Below, piece after piece: positions 54,403 to 63,421 of a stretch of DNA of 64,000 bases; within the stretch, counting starts at the first letter, position 1, and each line of letters opens with the position of its first letter. The stretch is from Nothopassalora personata (taxonomy: Eukaryota > Ascomycota > Dothideomycetes > Mycosphaerellales > Mycosphaerellaceae). The stretch spans positions 1,978,573 through 2,042,572 of the forward strand of contig CM066297.1 in the NCBI GenBank assembly GCA_033816765.1. Direction: 5' to 3'. Position numbers and translations under genes: made by a program. The notes under the pieces were generated by a model. The model was not told the origin of the DNA. It searched no databases and saw only the letters and a program-made list of their open reading frames with translations.

Positions 54403-56049
54403 CTAATCGTACAAACCATCGCTGTCGCTATCGTCACTTGGCGCTGGTGCTTGACCAGTGGGTGGCTGAGGAGGAACAGCTTGGCCAACGTCTCCTTGTG
54501 CTGGGGCAGGGTTGACGAGTTGCCCAAAGGCATTAGGGTAAGGGCCCATTGGTTGCGGCACGTATTGTACCTGTGGCTGAGCCTGTTGCTGCCCCTGTGG
54601 TTGGGCCTGTGGTCGCGGTGCTATGGCTACCAATGGCCACGTTGGCGTATATGGGCGCAATGGGTATGGCCAGTAGGGCCCAGACTTGGCGGGGAAAGGC
54701 TGTGGGTTGGTTTTGCTGTAGGGCAGATACCCTCGTCCAAAGTTCAGCTCGTATTCGGTGTTCTTCTGCAGTGCCCTCTCGAGTTTGTCAGTCTTCTTGG
54801 AGACGTGCACCAGGAAGGCGGGCTTATTTGGGGTTAGTGGCTTTGGACCATCGTTCCAGACCGTGATTGATGATACGACCAGCCGTTCATCCCAAGTGCT
54901 TCGGTGATTCAACAGGAAGTATACGACGCTTTTGATGTCTGGTGCAGCCAGCAGCATCTGGTAGCATACTGATCCGATCGGGAACGTGATATGGTTCGGC
55001 CAAGCGGGAAAGTCACTGATGGCTTGCATGTCTAACACTGTGCTCACAGCATGCAGAGTCTCCGTATTTGGGAAGTCTTTGTTGATGTGGAACCATTTCG
55101 GAGGCATGTCTTTGACAAATTTGAGGGCCTCGATGTCGGTATCATGTCTGACAGGTCGAATGTTATGAAAAGATTGAAGATACTCCACCGGAGCTATGTC
55201 GTGCCAGTCTCGAGGGTCAGGGACCTGAGGCCTCGCTCCAGACGCCGAGAGGATAGGTTGGGCAGGATTTGGCTCGAACTGCGCCCAGGGAGCACCGTCA
55301 TCAGTCCAGACAACGGCACGCTGCGAAGGACTGTACATCCCTACGTATTCTGCGCAGGTTGGGTTGACGGGATCCTTGTGCCAGGTCCGCTTATGTACCC
55401 ATTCCGAAGGAGCTACTGATAAAGGTGTGTCGCCCTTCCAAGTACAAGCCAGCCCGAGTGTGGCGCACTGATTGCAGGTGTGATGTACTTCGTTACACTT
55501 CTTCTTCCGCTTGACGCAAGTCTTACAGCCGCCCTTCGAGTAGAGCCTTCCCTTCGTGGTTGGGACTGGCTCGAGATCATCTTCCAGACCTTCAACAGTG
55601 GTCAGACCTGCCATGAACTGGATCTTGGGAAGGCCGTGACTGACCGGGAGTATTGTGTTTGTCCACTTTGCAGCCACAGCACGCGCTTTATCAATGCCGC
55701 GCGTAGCTGGGCGTGCCGGGACAGGATTACCTGCACCATCCGCATCTCGAGCCAGCATCCACATCGTCATCTTAGCCCCGTCGCTCCTCAACTGCTGGAC
55801 TTTTTGTGCTTCTTTAGGAGTGCCCGTAAAGCCGGGAATGTGGAAGCGCTTCGACAGCTTCGTTGTATCCCCCTGATCATCAAAAGCTGTGCCATTGACG
55901 TAGGCGATGGCGGATTTGAGGTTTGGGGCGAGCTGCTGGGTCGACGACCCGCTCTCTAGGGAGCTGTTCACAGGCACTGCAATAGCAGTGACCAATCCCA
56001 CAAGCGGCAGTGGGATGAAGTAGATGAAGCGCATCTTGTGGTATGTCAA
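54403..56049 (-). CDS. Secreted-family protein with an internal Zn2Cys6 motif
   Basis: 548 residues, one exon, start MTYHKMRFIYF at 56049 (the next Met is residue 6). Residues 6-25 look like a signal peptide with an AIA-type cleavage site, and a Kex2-like KR lies at 67-68. Residues 175-202 are C-x2-C-x6-C-x6-C-x2-C-x6-C with KRKKK between the second and third cysteines, a canonical fungal binuclear zinc cluster. Blocks shared with the gene at 52435 lie on both sides of the cluster (about 93-133 and 235-417). Thus the cluster sits inside the family fold and does not mark a mis-called start. The C-terminus is Gln/Pro-rich (QPQGQQQAQPQVQYV) and ends acidic. An alternative start at Met146 (55614) would give an ordinary N-terminal zinc-cluster factor of 403 residues. 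Confidence 0.75.
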   Translation of the reverse strand: MTYHKMRFIYFIPLPLVGLVTAIAVPVNSSLESGSSTQQLAPNLKSAIAYVNGTAFDDQGDTTKLSKRFHIPGFTGTPKEAQKVQQLRSDGAKMTMWMLARDADGAGNPVPARPATRGIDKARAVAAKWTNTILPVSHGLPKIQFMAGLTTVEGLEDDLEPVPTTKGRLYSKGGCKTCVKRKKKCNEVHHTCNQCATLGLACTWKGDTPLSVAPSEWVHKRTWHKDPVNPTCAEYVGMYSPSQRAVVWTDDGAPWAQFEPNPAQPILSASGARPQVPDPRDWHDIAPVEYLQSFHNIRPVRHDTDIEALKFVKDMPPKWFHINKDFPNTETLHAVSTVLDMQAISDFPAWPNHITFPIGSVCYQMLLAAPDIKSVVYFLLNHRSTWDERLVVSSITVWNDGPKPLTPNKPAFLVHVSKKTDKLERALQKNTEYELNFGRGYLPYSKTNPQPFPAKSGPYWPYPLRPYTPTWPLVAIAPRPQAQPQGQQQAQPQVQYVPQPMGPYPNAFGQLVNPAPAQGDVGQAVPPQPPTGQAPAPSDDSDSDGLYD

Positions 56050-56756
56050 GCGCTTCGTGGATCGGTAGGTGTGACTAGGGTGAGGGGTTGGATAGGCTTG
56101 GTGGATGGGAAATAACTTGGATCAGTGCAGGAAGAACCTTTTCTCGAAGCGGATACTGTTTCTGAATGCTGGATGTGGAGGATAGAAGAGCAGGTTTCAA
56201 GCTGGAGAGAAGAAATAGTTGATCTTGCCAACAGCAAATCAGCCCCTGAGTATGTGAGCATGCCATTGCCATTGAAGCAATGCGTTTGAAGGCGTGACTA
56301 AGTGACTGCTGTGTTGTGAGGGTATCAGCCATTGCGTGACGTGGTTGCCTATTGGTGGAAACGCACCAAGTATGATCGTGGCAAGCAAACAATCATACCG
56401 TGGACGCAAACACGTACAATAGGACTGGAAGTCACGCGGTCAGAGGCCGTCTTCGCTGCTGATGCTGCTGCATTGAAAGCTCATTGGGATCAAGCAGTGC
56501 GCTGTCGACGCGCTACCTCTAAAGATTGCCCCAACCACATGGCTGCTCAGCTCATAAGGGATGGAATCTGAATGACAGGTCGGACGTTTCTTCCAATTTG
56601 AGGATCATGTGCGTAAAATTTGAAGCTCGGGCCTTAACCACGAAGCTAGTCAGTGAATTTCCTCAGACCTCTCTGGCATTTAATAGCCACTTGAAGTTCA
56701 CGCCATTGGCTTCTTTATCCCATCAGACTCAATAACATAGAACATACACTCACATC
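56050..56756. other. Divergent intergenic region, about 700 bp
   Basis: Lies between the starts of the Zn2Cys6-bearing gene (minus) and the small hypothetical gene (plus). Nothing further recognised. Confidence 0.5.
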
Positions 56757-57422
56757 ATGACCAAGAGCGAGTTGCCTCTACGGCTCTCCGCCGCACCAGT
56801 CACTCCAGAAAGCCCAAGTGGTAGAGACATTGACTTGTCAGAGCTTGAGCAGAGCACCAGCCACTCCAACTCGAAGCAACAGCCAGCACCAGCGCGCGGT
56901 ATACCACAAGAGTCGCGCGAACTGCAAGAGGCCACAGCGCACCTCAACGCCACTCTCGACCCCTCGAACAACAAGATGCAGAAGATTATCGATAAGTCCA
57001 GAGCGCAGCTCCCCGAACAAGCCAGACTTCCCGCCGTTCCGCAGCTGCAACATTGGAAGATACCAGCGCCGCCGGGCGACTGCGGCTACGAGGATGAACT
57101 GTACACTTCCGATGGATGCCGGTGTTATAACATGGCAAAGAGCGAGATCGCCAATCTCAGGGCCACCCTGAATCGAGGCCTAAAGCGGAGGGAGTCAGGC
57201 CGAGAGACAACAGCGCTCGACGACATAGCGGAAGTAGATGTGATACGGAATGGGGCCGATGAAGAGCTGAGATCGCCTCTGACCGGTGGCGGACCTGGCA
57301 GTCGATCGCGAAGACATCCGAATGGGGGTGTTGCGACGACACCCGGATCTGTCCCAGGGAAGGAGACAGATCATGCCGCTGCCATCGGGGAGATATCAGC
57401 AGCAAACCGAGGCAGAGGATGA
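56757..57422 (+). CDS. Small hypothetical protein, polar and disordered
   Basis: 221 residues, start MTKSELPLRLSAAPVTPESP. Pro/Ser-rich N-terminus, a helical stretch (SRELQEATAHLNATLD), and a short cysteine-containing centre at about 105-125 (GDCGYEDELYTSDGCRCYNM). A basic, Gly-rich tail follows. No signal peptide or known domain. The coding case rests on length and composition only. Confidence 0.5.
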   Translation: MTKSELPLRLSAAPVTPESPSGRDIDLSELEQSTSHSNSKQQPAPARGIPQESRELQEATAHLNATLDPSNNKMQKIIDKSRAQLPEQARLPAVPQLQHWKIPAPPGDCGYEDELYTSDGCRCYNMAKSEIANLRATLNRGLKRRESGRETTALDDIAEVDVIRNGADEELRSPLTGGGPGSRSRRHPNGGVATTPGSVPGKETDHAAAIGEISAANRGRG

Positions 57423-57463
57423 GATGAAGCAAAGAATGTTGAAACGGCATCCGGATGATGTGT

Positions 57464-58350
57464 CTAAGGGCAAGTGATAGATCGTACTAATGCCGACGAA
57501 GAAAGAGCAGCAGGCCAATGCAGAGGAGCAGACGTAGGAGATGAGGGGTATCCGCGACGGACAAGGGCAAGCAGGTTCGAGAACGGTTTGCGCTGGTCGC
57601 GATCGTCATCGCCTCGGTCGGGCAGTACGCCATGAATACCGACATCATGAATGTCCAGTGATGTGTCGCTAGCATTGTCACTCAGCTCGAGATAGTCCCG
57701 AAAGTTCGCATAACTAGTCATGACGGCGGAACCATCCGCCGACCGCATGATGCAGCACCAGTGCAGTTGCTCAAAAGCCTCTTTGCTGCCTGCCAACCAC
57801 TCCATGGCCAGCAATATCAGCTTCTCTTGCTTAGCGTCGGCCTTCGCGTACATCTCGTGATATGCGTTTCGGCATTGCTCCACCAATTGCGAGTGTATCA
57901 GCCAAATGTTGTCACGATCGAGTGTAGCGCCTTCTAGCACGCGATCGAAAGTTGGCAGAGCTCCATCCCAGTCGAATCCGCCATTGGATTGACTGTTTCG
58001 CTCTTTTCAATAGAACGTGGCTAACCGTTGTAGGTCGCATGCGGGTTGCAGAAGATCCATTGGCAGCTGAAAGTACTCTTGATCGTCTCATTGGATCTTT
58101 GCAATAGGATGAAGCGCAGCTTCAGGGAACTAGCCGTTATTGATACCAGATTCGCCTATGCCGAACCCATTCGTGATCATTAGGAACTCCTTGTAATCAT
58201 TGGAGAGTACGACTTCCAAACGATGGCCAAGAGCTTCGAGCTCTTCATTAGAAGTCCGTCCCTTGAAGAATGTCCCGTCCCTCTCTAGATGGCGATCTTC
58301 TGCCATACCGTCGATATTGTTCATCCCTGCGCATTCGAGAAACTCCTACA
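57464..58350 (-). pseudogene. Decayed SMI1/KNR4 (SUKH) domain gene
   Basis: One minus-strand frame runs from about 58350 to 57464 with three internal stops. The first part has EELEALGHRLEVVLSNDYKE followed by FLMITNGFGIGESGINNG, the SUKH-domain core (L-P-x-D-Y-K-x-F-L..x-N-G). It then has TAG, FPEAALHPIAKIQ, TGA, DDQEYFQLPMDLLQPACDLQ, TGA, SNGGFDWDGALPTFDRVLEG and IRSADGSAVMTS-like content with HWCCIMRSADGSAV. All stops are in the same frame and each can arise by one transition. SUKH proteins act in cell-wall/stress regulation in fungi and in immunity modules elsewhere; this copy is dead. Confidence 0.65.
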
Positions 58351-58654
58351 TCGGCTTAACCGCTAGCATCGATGACACAAAGCCATGGCTGAGTCGACTC
58401 CTGAATGACCCTTGGCTTGCAGTCCATCAGCATCTGGGTTTCAAGCATCCGCAAATGAGCCCCTGAGATAGTATGGCCATAGACGCTCGGCTTGTGACAG
58501 GTACCAAGTTTGAGAGTTTGCTTTCCATCGATTAGAGATCATACCAACAATCTCACCGCTCTAAGTATCCAGGTCTGCGATCTCAGGAATGATCCAGGCG
58601 CGACAGTAGAGCTGGACATCGGCGGCGGATTGGCGTAAGAGTCTGACTGCGACG
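58351..58654. other. Intergenic, about 300 bp
   Basis: Possible further N-terminal remnants of the SUKH gene; no firm feature. Confidence 0.4.
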
Positions 58655-59104
58655 CTATCCTCGTGGACCGCCGTATACCTGCATCTGCGTCAACGTGCCG
58701 CCAGGACAGCAGAGCTTTAAGGAGAAATCTAGCGCCTGGACCAGTCGCACGCCTTTGGCCATGCTTGAGCTGCCAGTGGTGCTATCAGCTCTATAGACAT
58801 CTTTTACTTCGAGGCAAGACTTGACTCCGGATTTCTCATAGGTGTTGCCTCCCTTGGGAAAGCCATGCAAGTTGTGTCTTGTACAGCACTGGCGGAGCTT
58901 GTCCAGAGCGGTTTGCGACTTCGCCGCCTCGAGAGTCCCTCCTGGCCATTCATCTGTTCCCCGCCATGCGAAGATGAGTCCATTCTGACACAGGTTGATT
59001 GTCTCTGCCGTCCCGGATGTGAGAAGGCTGATCAGATAACTTGCTGAGTTGACTTCACCCAGTACAGCACAATTCGGGGGCAGTCTACGGGTACGCCTCT
59101 TCAA
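58655..59104 (-). CDS. Hypothetical protein, possibly frameshifted at its 3' end
   Basis: 149 residues, MKRRTRRLPPNCAVLGEVNS to MQVYGGPRG. It has several cysteines (LRQCCTRHNLHGFPKGGNT, SCLEVKDVYRA) but no recognised domain. Right after the stop another frame reads VHEDSVAVRLLRQSAADVQL, then CRAWIIPEIADLDT, down to about 58565, which looks like a continuation after a frameshift. It could be a small broken gene. Low confidence. Confidence 0.35.
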   Translation of the reverse strand: MKRRTRRLPPNCAVLGEVNSASYLISLLTSGTAETINLCQNGLIFAWRGTDEWPGGTLEAAKSQTALDKLRQCCTRHNLHGFPKGGNTYEKSGVKSCLEVKDVYRADSTTGSSSMAKGVRLVQALDFSLKLCCPGGTLTQMQVYGGPRG

Positions 59105-59973
59105 TTGTCATGTCGCGTCCCTGTCTAACGCACTCTGGTGTTATTTCGAGGGTCATGGCGAGATATATGATAAATCAAGTGGAGTCTGTCTGCGGATTAG
59201 CTCGTTCCTCTGTGGTGTTCTACGGCCTGGCTGCCTGGACGAAGGATGCAGCCGCCTTGCCACGCATTAATAGTGCCGTGATCTGACATTACCGTGCGCT
59301 CACAATGCATAGTGCACTAGAATTTTTGCGTAGAGAGCGGGATAGAGGGGACAATGGCCAGTGGTGATGGAATTGAGGAAGATCCGAAAACGGTATGGAA
59401 AGCACGAAAAGAGGCGAGATGTGCACGGACGCCACCCGGTCTGCCTCGGTATCCTTGGGGATTGACAACACTTCCTGCTTTACAGCCTTTCCACACATTC
59501 TGGGCGAATGTATAGGCAAGGGCAGACCTCAATTCAGATTTGGTATAGCAGCTGCCTTGTCCATGATGAATCGACACAGTCAAGCAGACCGTGATATCTA
59601 CCTTCCTGAGGCAAGGATGCGCTACATCAACCCAAGATTATGGCACGCTCCATACAGCTTGACGACGAACACCATGCTAACGATGACCATACCAAGAAGG
59701 TCGTGAGCATACCCACAGCCGAGCCACCAGCAAAACACAGCCACCGCTCGTCATCGTAAAGCGGCCACAGCTCTGTCCCCAAACCATCCCAACCAAAATC
59801 TGAGGACATTCTTCTGCCAACGCCAGTCATGAGTCCTCAAAACCACATATCCATAAATCACCACCACATACCCCGTTCTTTCCCTCCCTCTCCATATCAT
59901 CAATGAATCCAACAATCTTCCTCCCAGACCTCACCAAACCTGACCGCACCAAACCACCCAACGCCCAAGAACC
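59105..59973. other. Intergenic, about 870 bp
   Basis: Only short ORFs on both strands. One minus-strand ORF at 59627-59830 has a hydrophobic segment but no support as a gene. Promoter of the gene at 59974. Confidence 0.5.
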
Positions 59974-60666
59974 ATGGTCCTCACGCAGCACGCCCTCCAA
60001 ATCCTGTGCCACCAAGCCCAGGCACTCCGTCATCGCTGCCCATTGCCAAAATCTCCAGAACTACATCTCGCATTGCAGACAAAATCTTTCAGCTTCTATC
60101 AAGCATGGTGCAAGCCGCCAGCACAGGCACAGGCCGTGGTGAAGGGGGAGGGGGATGAGTTGCTGACGTTTGAACCATTTTTGAAGGCTGCTAGTAGATC
60201 GCCGCAGAGGAAGTTCCTGGCAGAACCAGCAAGCCATCGCCCCAGAGATTTCGGGATGGAGGAACCGGTCGTGAGAGCTTCGAAACGGAGGGTTGTGGAT
60301 GGAAAGGGGAAGGCGGAAGTGTCTAGGGGCACTGCTGGAGATGTCAAGTCGGGAGTCCAAGGTGTTGCATCGTCTGGAAGACCGAGGGCGGAACTGTTCG
60401 CAATCATGCGTGAGGGTTTTGCTGCTATGAAGGACGAGTTGAGCAATAAGGGAGCTGTCTCTTTTGACGATAGAATCGAGAGGTGGATTGGAGGGGTGGA
60501 CAGCGCCATGCAGGAACCCTTCAGCGAGAATGGAGAGGGTGTGGAAATTGATCAGCTTGAGGCGAAGCTGGTCGAAGAGATACTGGTCCTCGGGGAGGCG
60601 AAGGACAAAGTCGCTCACCACCAGGTTGTCAAGACGTGCGACGACGTTGTGCTTCCAATGGTGTAG
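59974..60666 (+). CDS. Hypothetical protein, 230 residues
   Basis: Start MVLTQHALQILCHQAQALRH. An N-terminal helix region is followed by a basic, Ser/Lys-rich middle (RASKRRVVDGKGKAEVSRGT). The C-terminal half is predicted helical (FAIMREGFAAMKDELSNKG, IERWIGGVDSAMQEPF, EIDQLEAKLVEEILVLGEAK). No signal peptide, membrane segment or known domain. It ends 66 bp before the 3' end of the cyclophilin gene, convergent with it. Confidence 0.6.
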   Translation: MVLTQHALQILCHQAQALRHRCPLPKSPELHLALQTKSFSFYQAWCKPPAQAQAVVKGEGDELLTFEPFLKAASRSPQRKFLAEPASHRPRDFGMEEPVVRASKRRVVDGKGKAEVSRGTAGDVKSGVQGVASSGRPRAELFAIMREGFAAMKDELSNKGAVSFDDRIERWIGGVDSAMQEPFSENGEGVEIDQLEAKLVEEILVLGEAKDKVAHHQVVKTCDDVVLPMV

Positions 60667-60732
60667 GCATGGTCTCTTAGAAGAGCCCTGATACACCAAT
60701 AATATGCATTCCACACTAAATCATCTCTTTGT

Positions 60733-61843
60733 CTATGCTAAACTGTTCTCATAAGCACCGTGTCGTCCTGCAGTCGTACTTCGTGCGCCGCCTCGTTTCT
60801 GGTTGGTAGCCTTGACGAACATAAAGCAAGCCGCAGCGATACACGCAATCAAGAAGACCTTCATCGTCCAGCTGGGGCCCTCAGACTTGGGGAAAGCAAG
60901 AGTCGAGCCAGTCGCATAAAGGGTGTTCTTGGCGGTGCCTGCGGACTCTTTGATCGTGTCCTTGGTCGTATCGATGACTTCGTCAGGATGGGGCGTGGAG
61001 GCGAATTCGGCGGAGCCAGTGTAGCCTGAGGGGAGGTGTGTCAGCGATGGGGGAAGAGAATGGCTAGACAGCACGGCCCATCCGACTGGGACGAGAATGG
61101 ACGTACTGGCCTAGAGCTCTGCTCTGATACCTTCTTCTGGAACTTCAAGCTCGCCGGACTTGGCAATCTTGACGGTTGCCTTGGGCTTGTCTCCGGTGTT
61201 CTTTCAAAGTGTCAGTATAATGTCACTGTTCCTGTCTGGAATCGGTCTCACCTTGGGTGTGTTCTCAATCTTCTCCACAACGTCGTAGCCCTCGAGGACC
61301 TCACCAAAGACAACATGGCGTCCATCGAGCCAAGAAGTGATGGCGGTGGTGATGAAAAACTGGGAACCGTTGGTGTCTTTGCCGGAGTTGGCCTGTTCCC
61401 GTCAATCAGTATGCCACTTCAGACCCAAGCTCAACACGTCAACCGACCATAGAAAGTTGTCCCTTCTTGCTGTGCTTCAACTTGAAGTTCTCATCCGGGA
61501 ACTTGTCCCCATAAATGCTCTTCCCGCCGGTGCCATCGCCTTTCGTAAAGTCACCGCCCTGGCACATAAAGTCCTTGATCACACGGTGGAAGGTCGAGCC
61601 CTCATATCCAAAGCCCTTCTCACCAGTCGCGAGAGCGCGGAAGTTCTCAGCGGTCTTGGGGACGGTCTTGCCGTAGAGACCCATCACAATGCGGCCGGCA
61701 TCTTCATCGCCAATCTTGATGTCGAAGAAGACCTTGTGGGTGATCTTGGGGCCTTTGTGCGCTTCGGCCGTCTGGGCGAGGAAGAGGAAGGAGATGGCGC
61801 ACACGACCAGCAGGCTGGCGAGGAGGCGCTGCAGGGAGAGCAT
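60733..61843 (-). CDS. Secretory-pathway cyclophilin (peptidyl-prolyl isomerase), with alternative 3' end
   Basis: Exons 61448-61843, 61252-61392, then 61131-61200 and 60733-61025, giving 299 residues. If the last intron (61026-61130, GTATCAG..CCTCAG) is retained, the third exon runs to a stop at 61111 and gives 208 residues. Signal peptide 1-28 ([18 protein letters not shown]), then the cyclophilin fold: [40 protein letters not shown] with the catalytic Arg, [28 protein letters not shown] and [15 protein letters not shown]. The short form ends [11 protein letters not shown], like ER-type cyclophilin B; the long form has a C-terminal membrane segment ([16 protein letters not shown]). It catalyses proline isomerisation during ER folding. 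Confidence 0.88.
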
Positions 61844-62107
61844 TTTCGTTGTTGAGTGTCACCGAGGGAGATAAGATGGTGATTGTCGTTGACAGGTAGT
61901 AGTCTAATGGCCGCCAAGTTGCCAGATGTGCTGTTCGGCCTCGGCAGCTGCAAGGTCCAGGGACCCCCGCAGTACTTCTAATCGTGGATCTCGTGCAAGG
62001 GTCCAGTTTCGCTGCACGTGCTTTCGCGATACAGACTTTCATCGAGTTCCATCACGATCATCAATCCATTGCGCCCATCCACCTCCACCATCGAATACGC
62101 CTTCACC
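61844..62107. promoter_or_regulatory. Bidirectional promoter region, 264 bp
   Basis: The starts of the cyclophilin gene (minus) and the mitochondrial uS13 gene (plus) are 264 bp apart and divergent, so both promoters must lie here. No individual site is identified. Confidence 0.6.
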
Positions 62108-62522
62108 ATGGTCTTAATCTTCGGCAGCAACTTCCCAGAACTCACGCTCGTCTCCCGCTCTCTCCAAAGCTTCTACGGCATCGGCCCAAAAGTATGCTCG
62201 CAACTCATGGCCAGATTTCACATTCACAAGACCGCTCGCGTTGGAGCATTGAAAGAAACACAAATCGATAACCTGGCGGAAGAGCTATCAACAATGGTGT
62301 TGGAGAACGAACTGCGGCGGCAGTTGGTGGATAACATCACGAGATTGCGGGATATGGGTGCTTACAGGGGAAAACGGCATGCCATGAGTCTGCCTGTGAG
62401 GGGACAGAAGACGAGGACTCAGGTAGGTTGCAATTTTGCGGAGATAGTGAACTGGTGACTAACAGGATGATGTGCAGATCATGACGGCGAAGAGGTTGAA
62501 TAGGGCGGAGAGGAGAGGATAA
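62108..62522 (+). CDS. SWS2: Mitochondrial small-subunit ribosomal protein uS13m
   Basis: Exons 62108-62422 and 62478-62522, with a 55-bp intron (GTAGGTTG..TGTGCAG), 119 residues. Start MVLIFGSNFPELTLVSRSLQ. It has the uS13 core: FYGIGPKVCSQLMARFHIH (helix-hairpin region), ELRRQLVDNITRLRDMGAYR, GKRHAMSLPVRGQKTRTQ, and the basic tail IMTAKRLNRAERRG. uS13 sits in the head of the small subunit and contacts the P-site tRNA and the large subunit. The short length and lack of cytosolic uS13 features fit the mitochondrial form. The symbol is that of the yeast orthologue. Confidence 0.9.
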
Positions 62523-63421
62523 ATCCTACTGCTGTGAATCATCTCAACGGCGCAGAGAAGGCTCCACGGGGAAGACGCATGACACAGAACGCAAGCTGAA
62601 GCTGGCCATGATGCCGGTCGCGATGAAGACAGTCATCGAAGACCGCGGCAATCGACTGTTGCGATTGCATGGGTGACACAACGATTGCCTGAATGGCCAG
62701 CACCTCGCATAAGAGCATAGTGGCCCATTGGTGTGGACATTATGCAGGATGTTTTATTAGCAACATTGTCTCGCGCTCCTGCACAGGCGATTGCAAAGGC
62801 CACAAAGCACGCGGCGGGCGATGAGCTGACCGCAAGGCTCCATGTACAGATAGACTTTTGACGATGGGGAACGAGAGCATGCACAGCTATAGGTACAGCC
62901 GAAAGTAACACTTCGATTAAGGTCCCTTTGCAGGGGCATTTGAGTCCGTCATGGAACGACGGAAGACAAGCAGCCAGCAGCAGCTGAGTGCAGGGGCATT
63001 TGATTCCGTTGTGGAACGACGGAAGACAAGCAGCCAGCATCATCTCAGCTGCTGCTCGAACCTGGTAAGATTACGATTGGGAGCGAAAATCGTAGTCCTC
63101 CTCGCCTCCGAAAAGTTGTGGCGTGATATCTGTGCGGATGGCTTGCAGCTATCGTGCTTGGCAACAGGGCGGCATCGAAGCTCGAACTTGCGACACCACC
63201 ACTCTGTATTACGCTGCCAGGCCATGACAGCCCGGGGCAGGCGGACCGATACCATTGATAAGCGAAGTTGCTGCTTGATGCTGTGGTCCAAGTTTGAATA
63301 GCAACCTTCCGGCACGGGCACGCATGGACATGTAAAGCGATCGCCGGAGCCCACGAGCAGAAGTTTACCCACCCATCCATATCTTGACTTCTGTAAACCA
63401 GATACTACAGGCTGTTCTCTC
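62523..63421. other. Intergenic, about 900 bp, with a tandem repeat
   Basis: 3' region of the uS13m gene and promoter of the HET gene. Contains a two-copy 60-bp tandem repeat (annotated separately). No gene recognised. Confidence 0.5.
62931..63050 (+). repeat. Tandem 60-bp duplication
   Basis: Units 62931-62990 and 62991-63050 both begin CAGGGGCATTTGA and share GGAACGACGGAAGACAAGCA, with a handful of differences (mostly in TCCGTCATGG against TCCGTTGTGG and at the 3' ends). Confidence 0.9.

Noticed and set aside
59627..60033. Minus-strand ORFs, one with a hydrophobic segment
   Set aside because: Short, overlapping the plus-strand gene start region, no domain or splice evidence.
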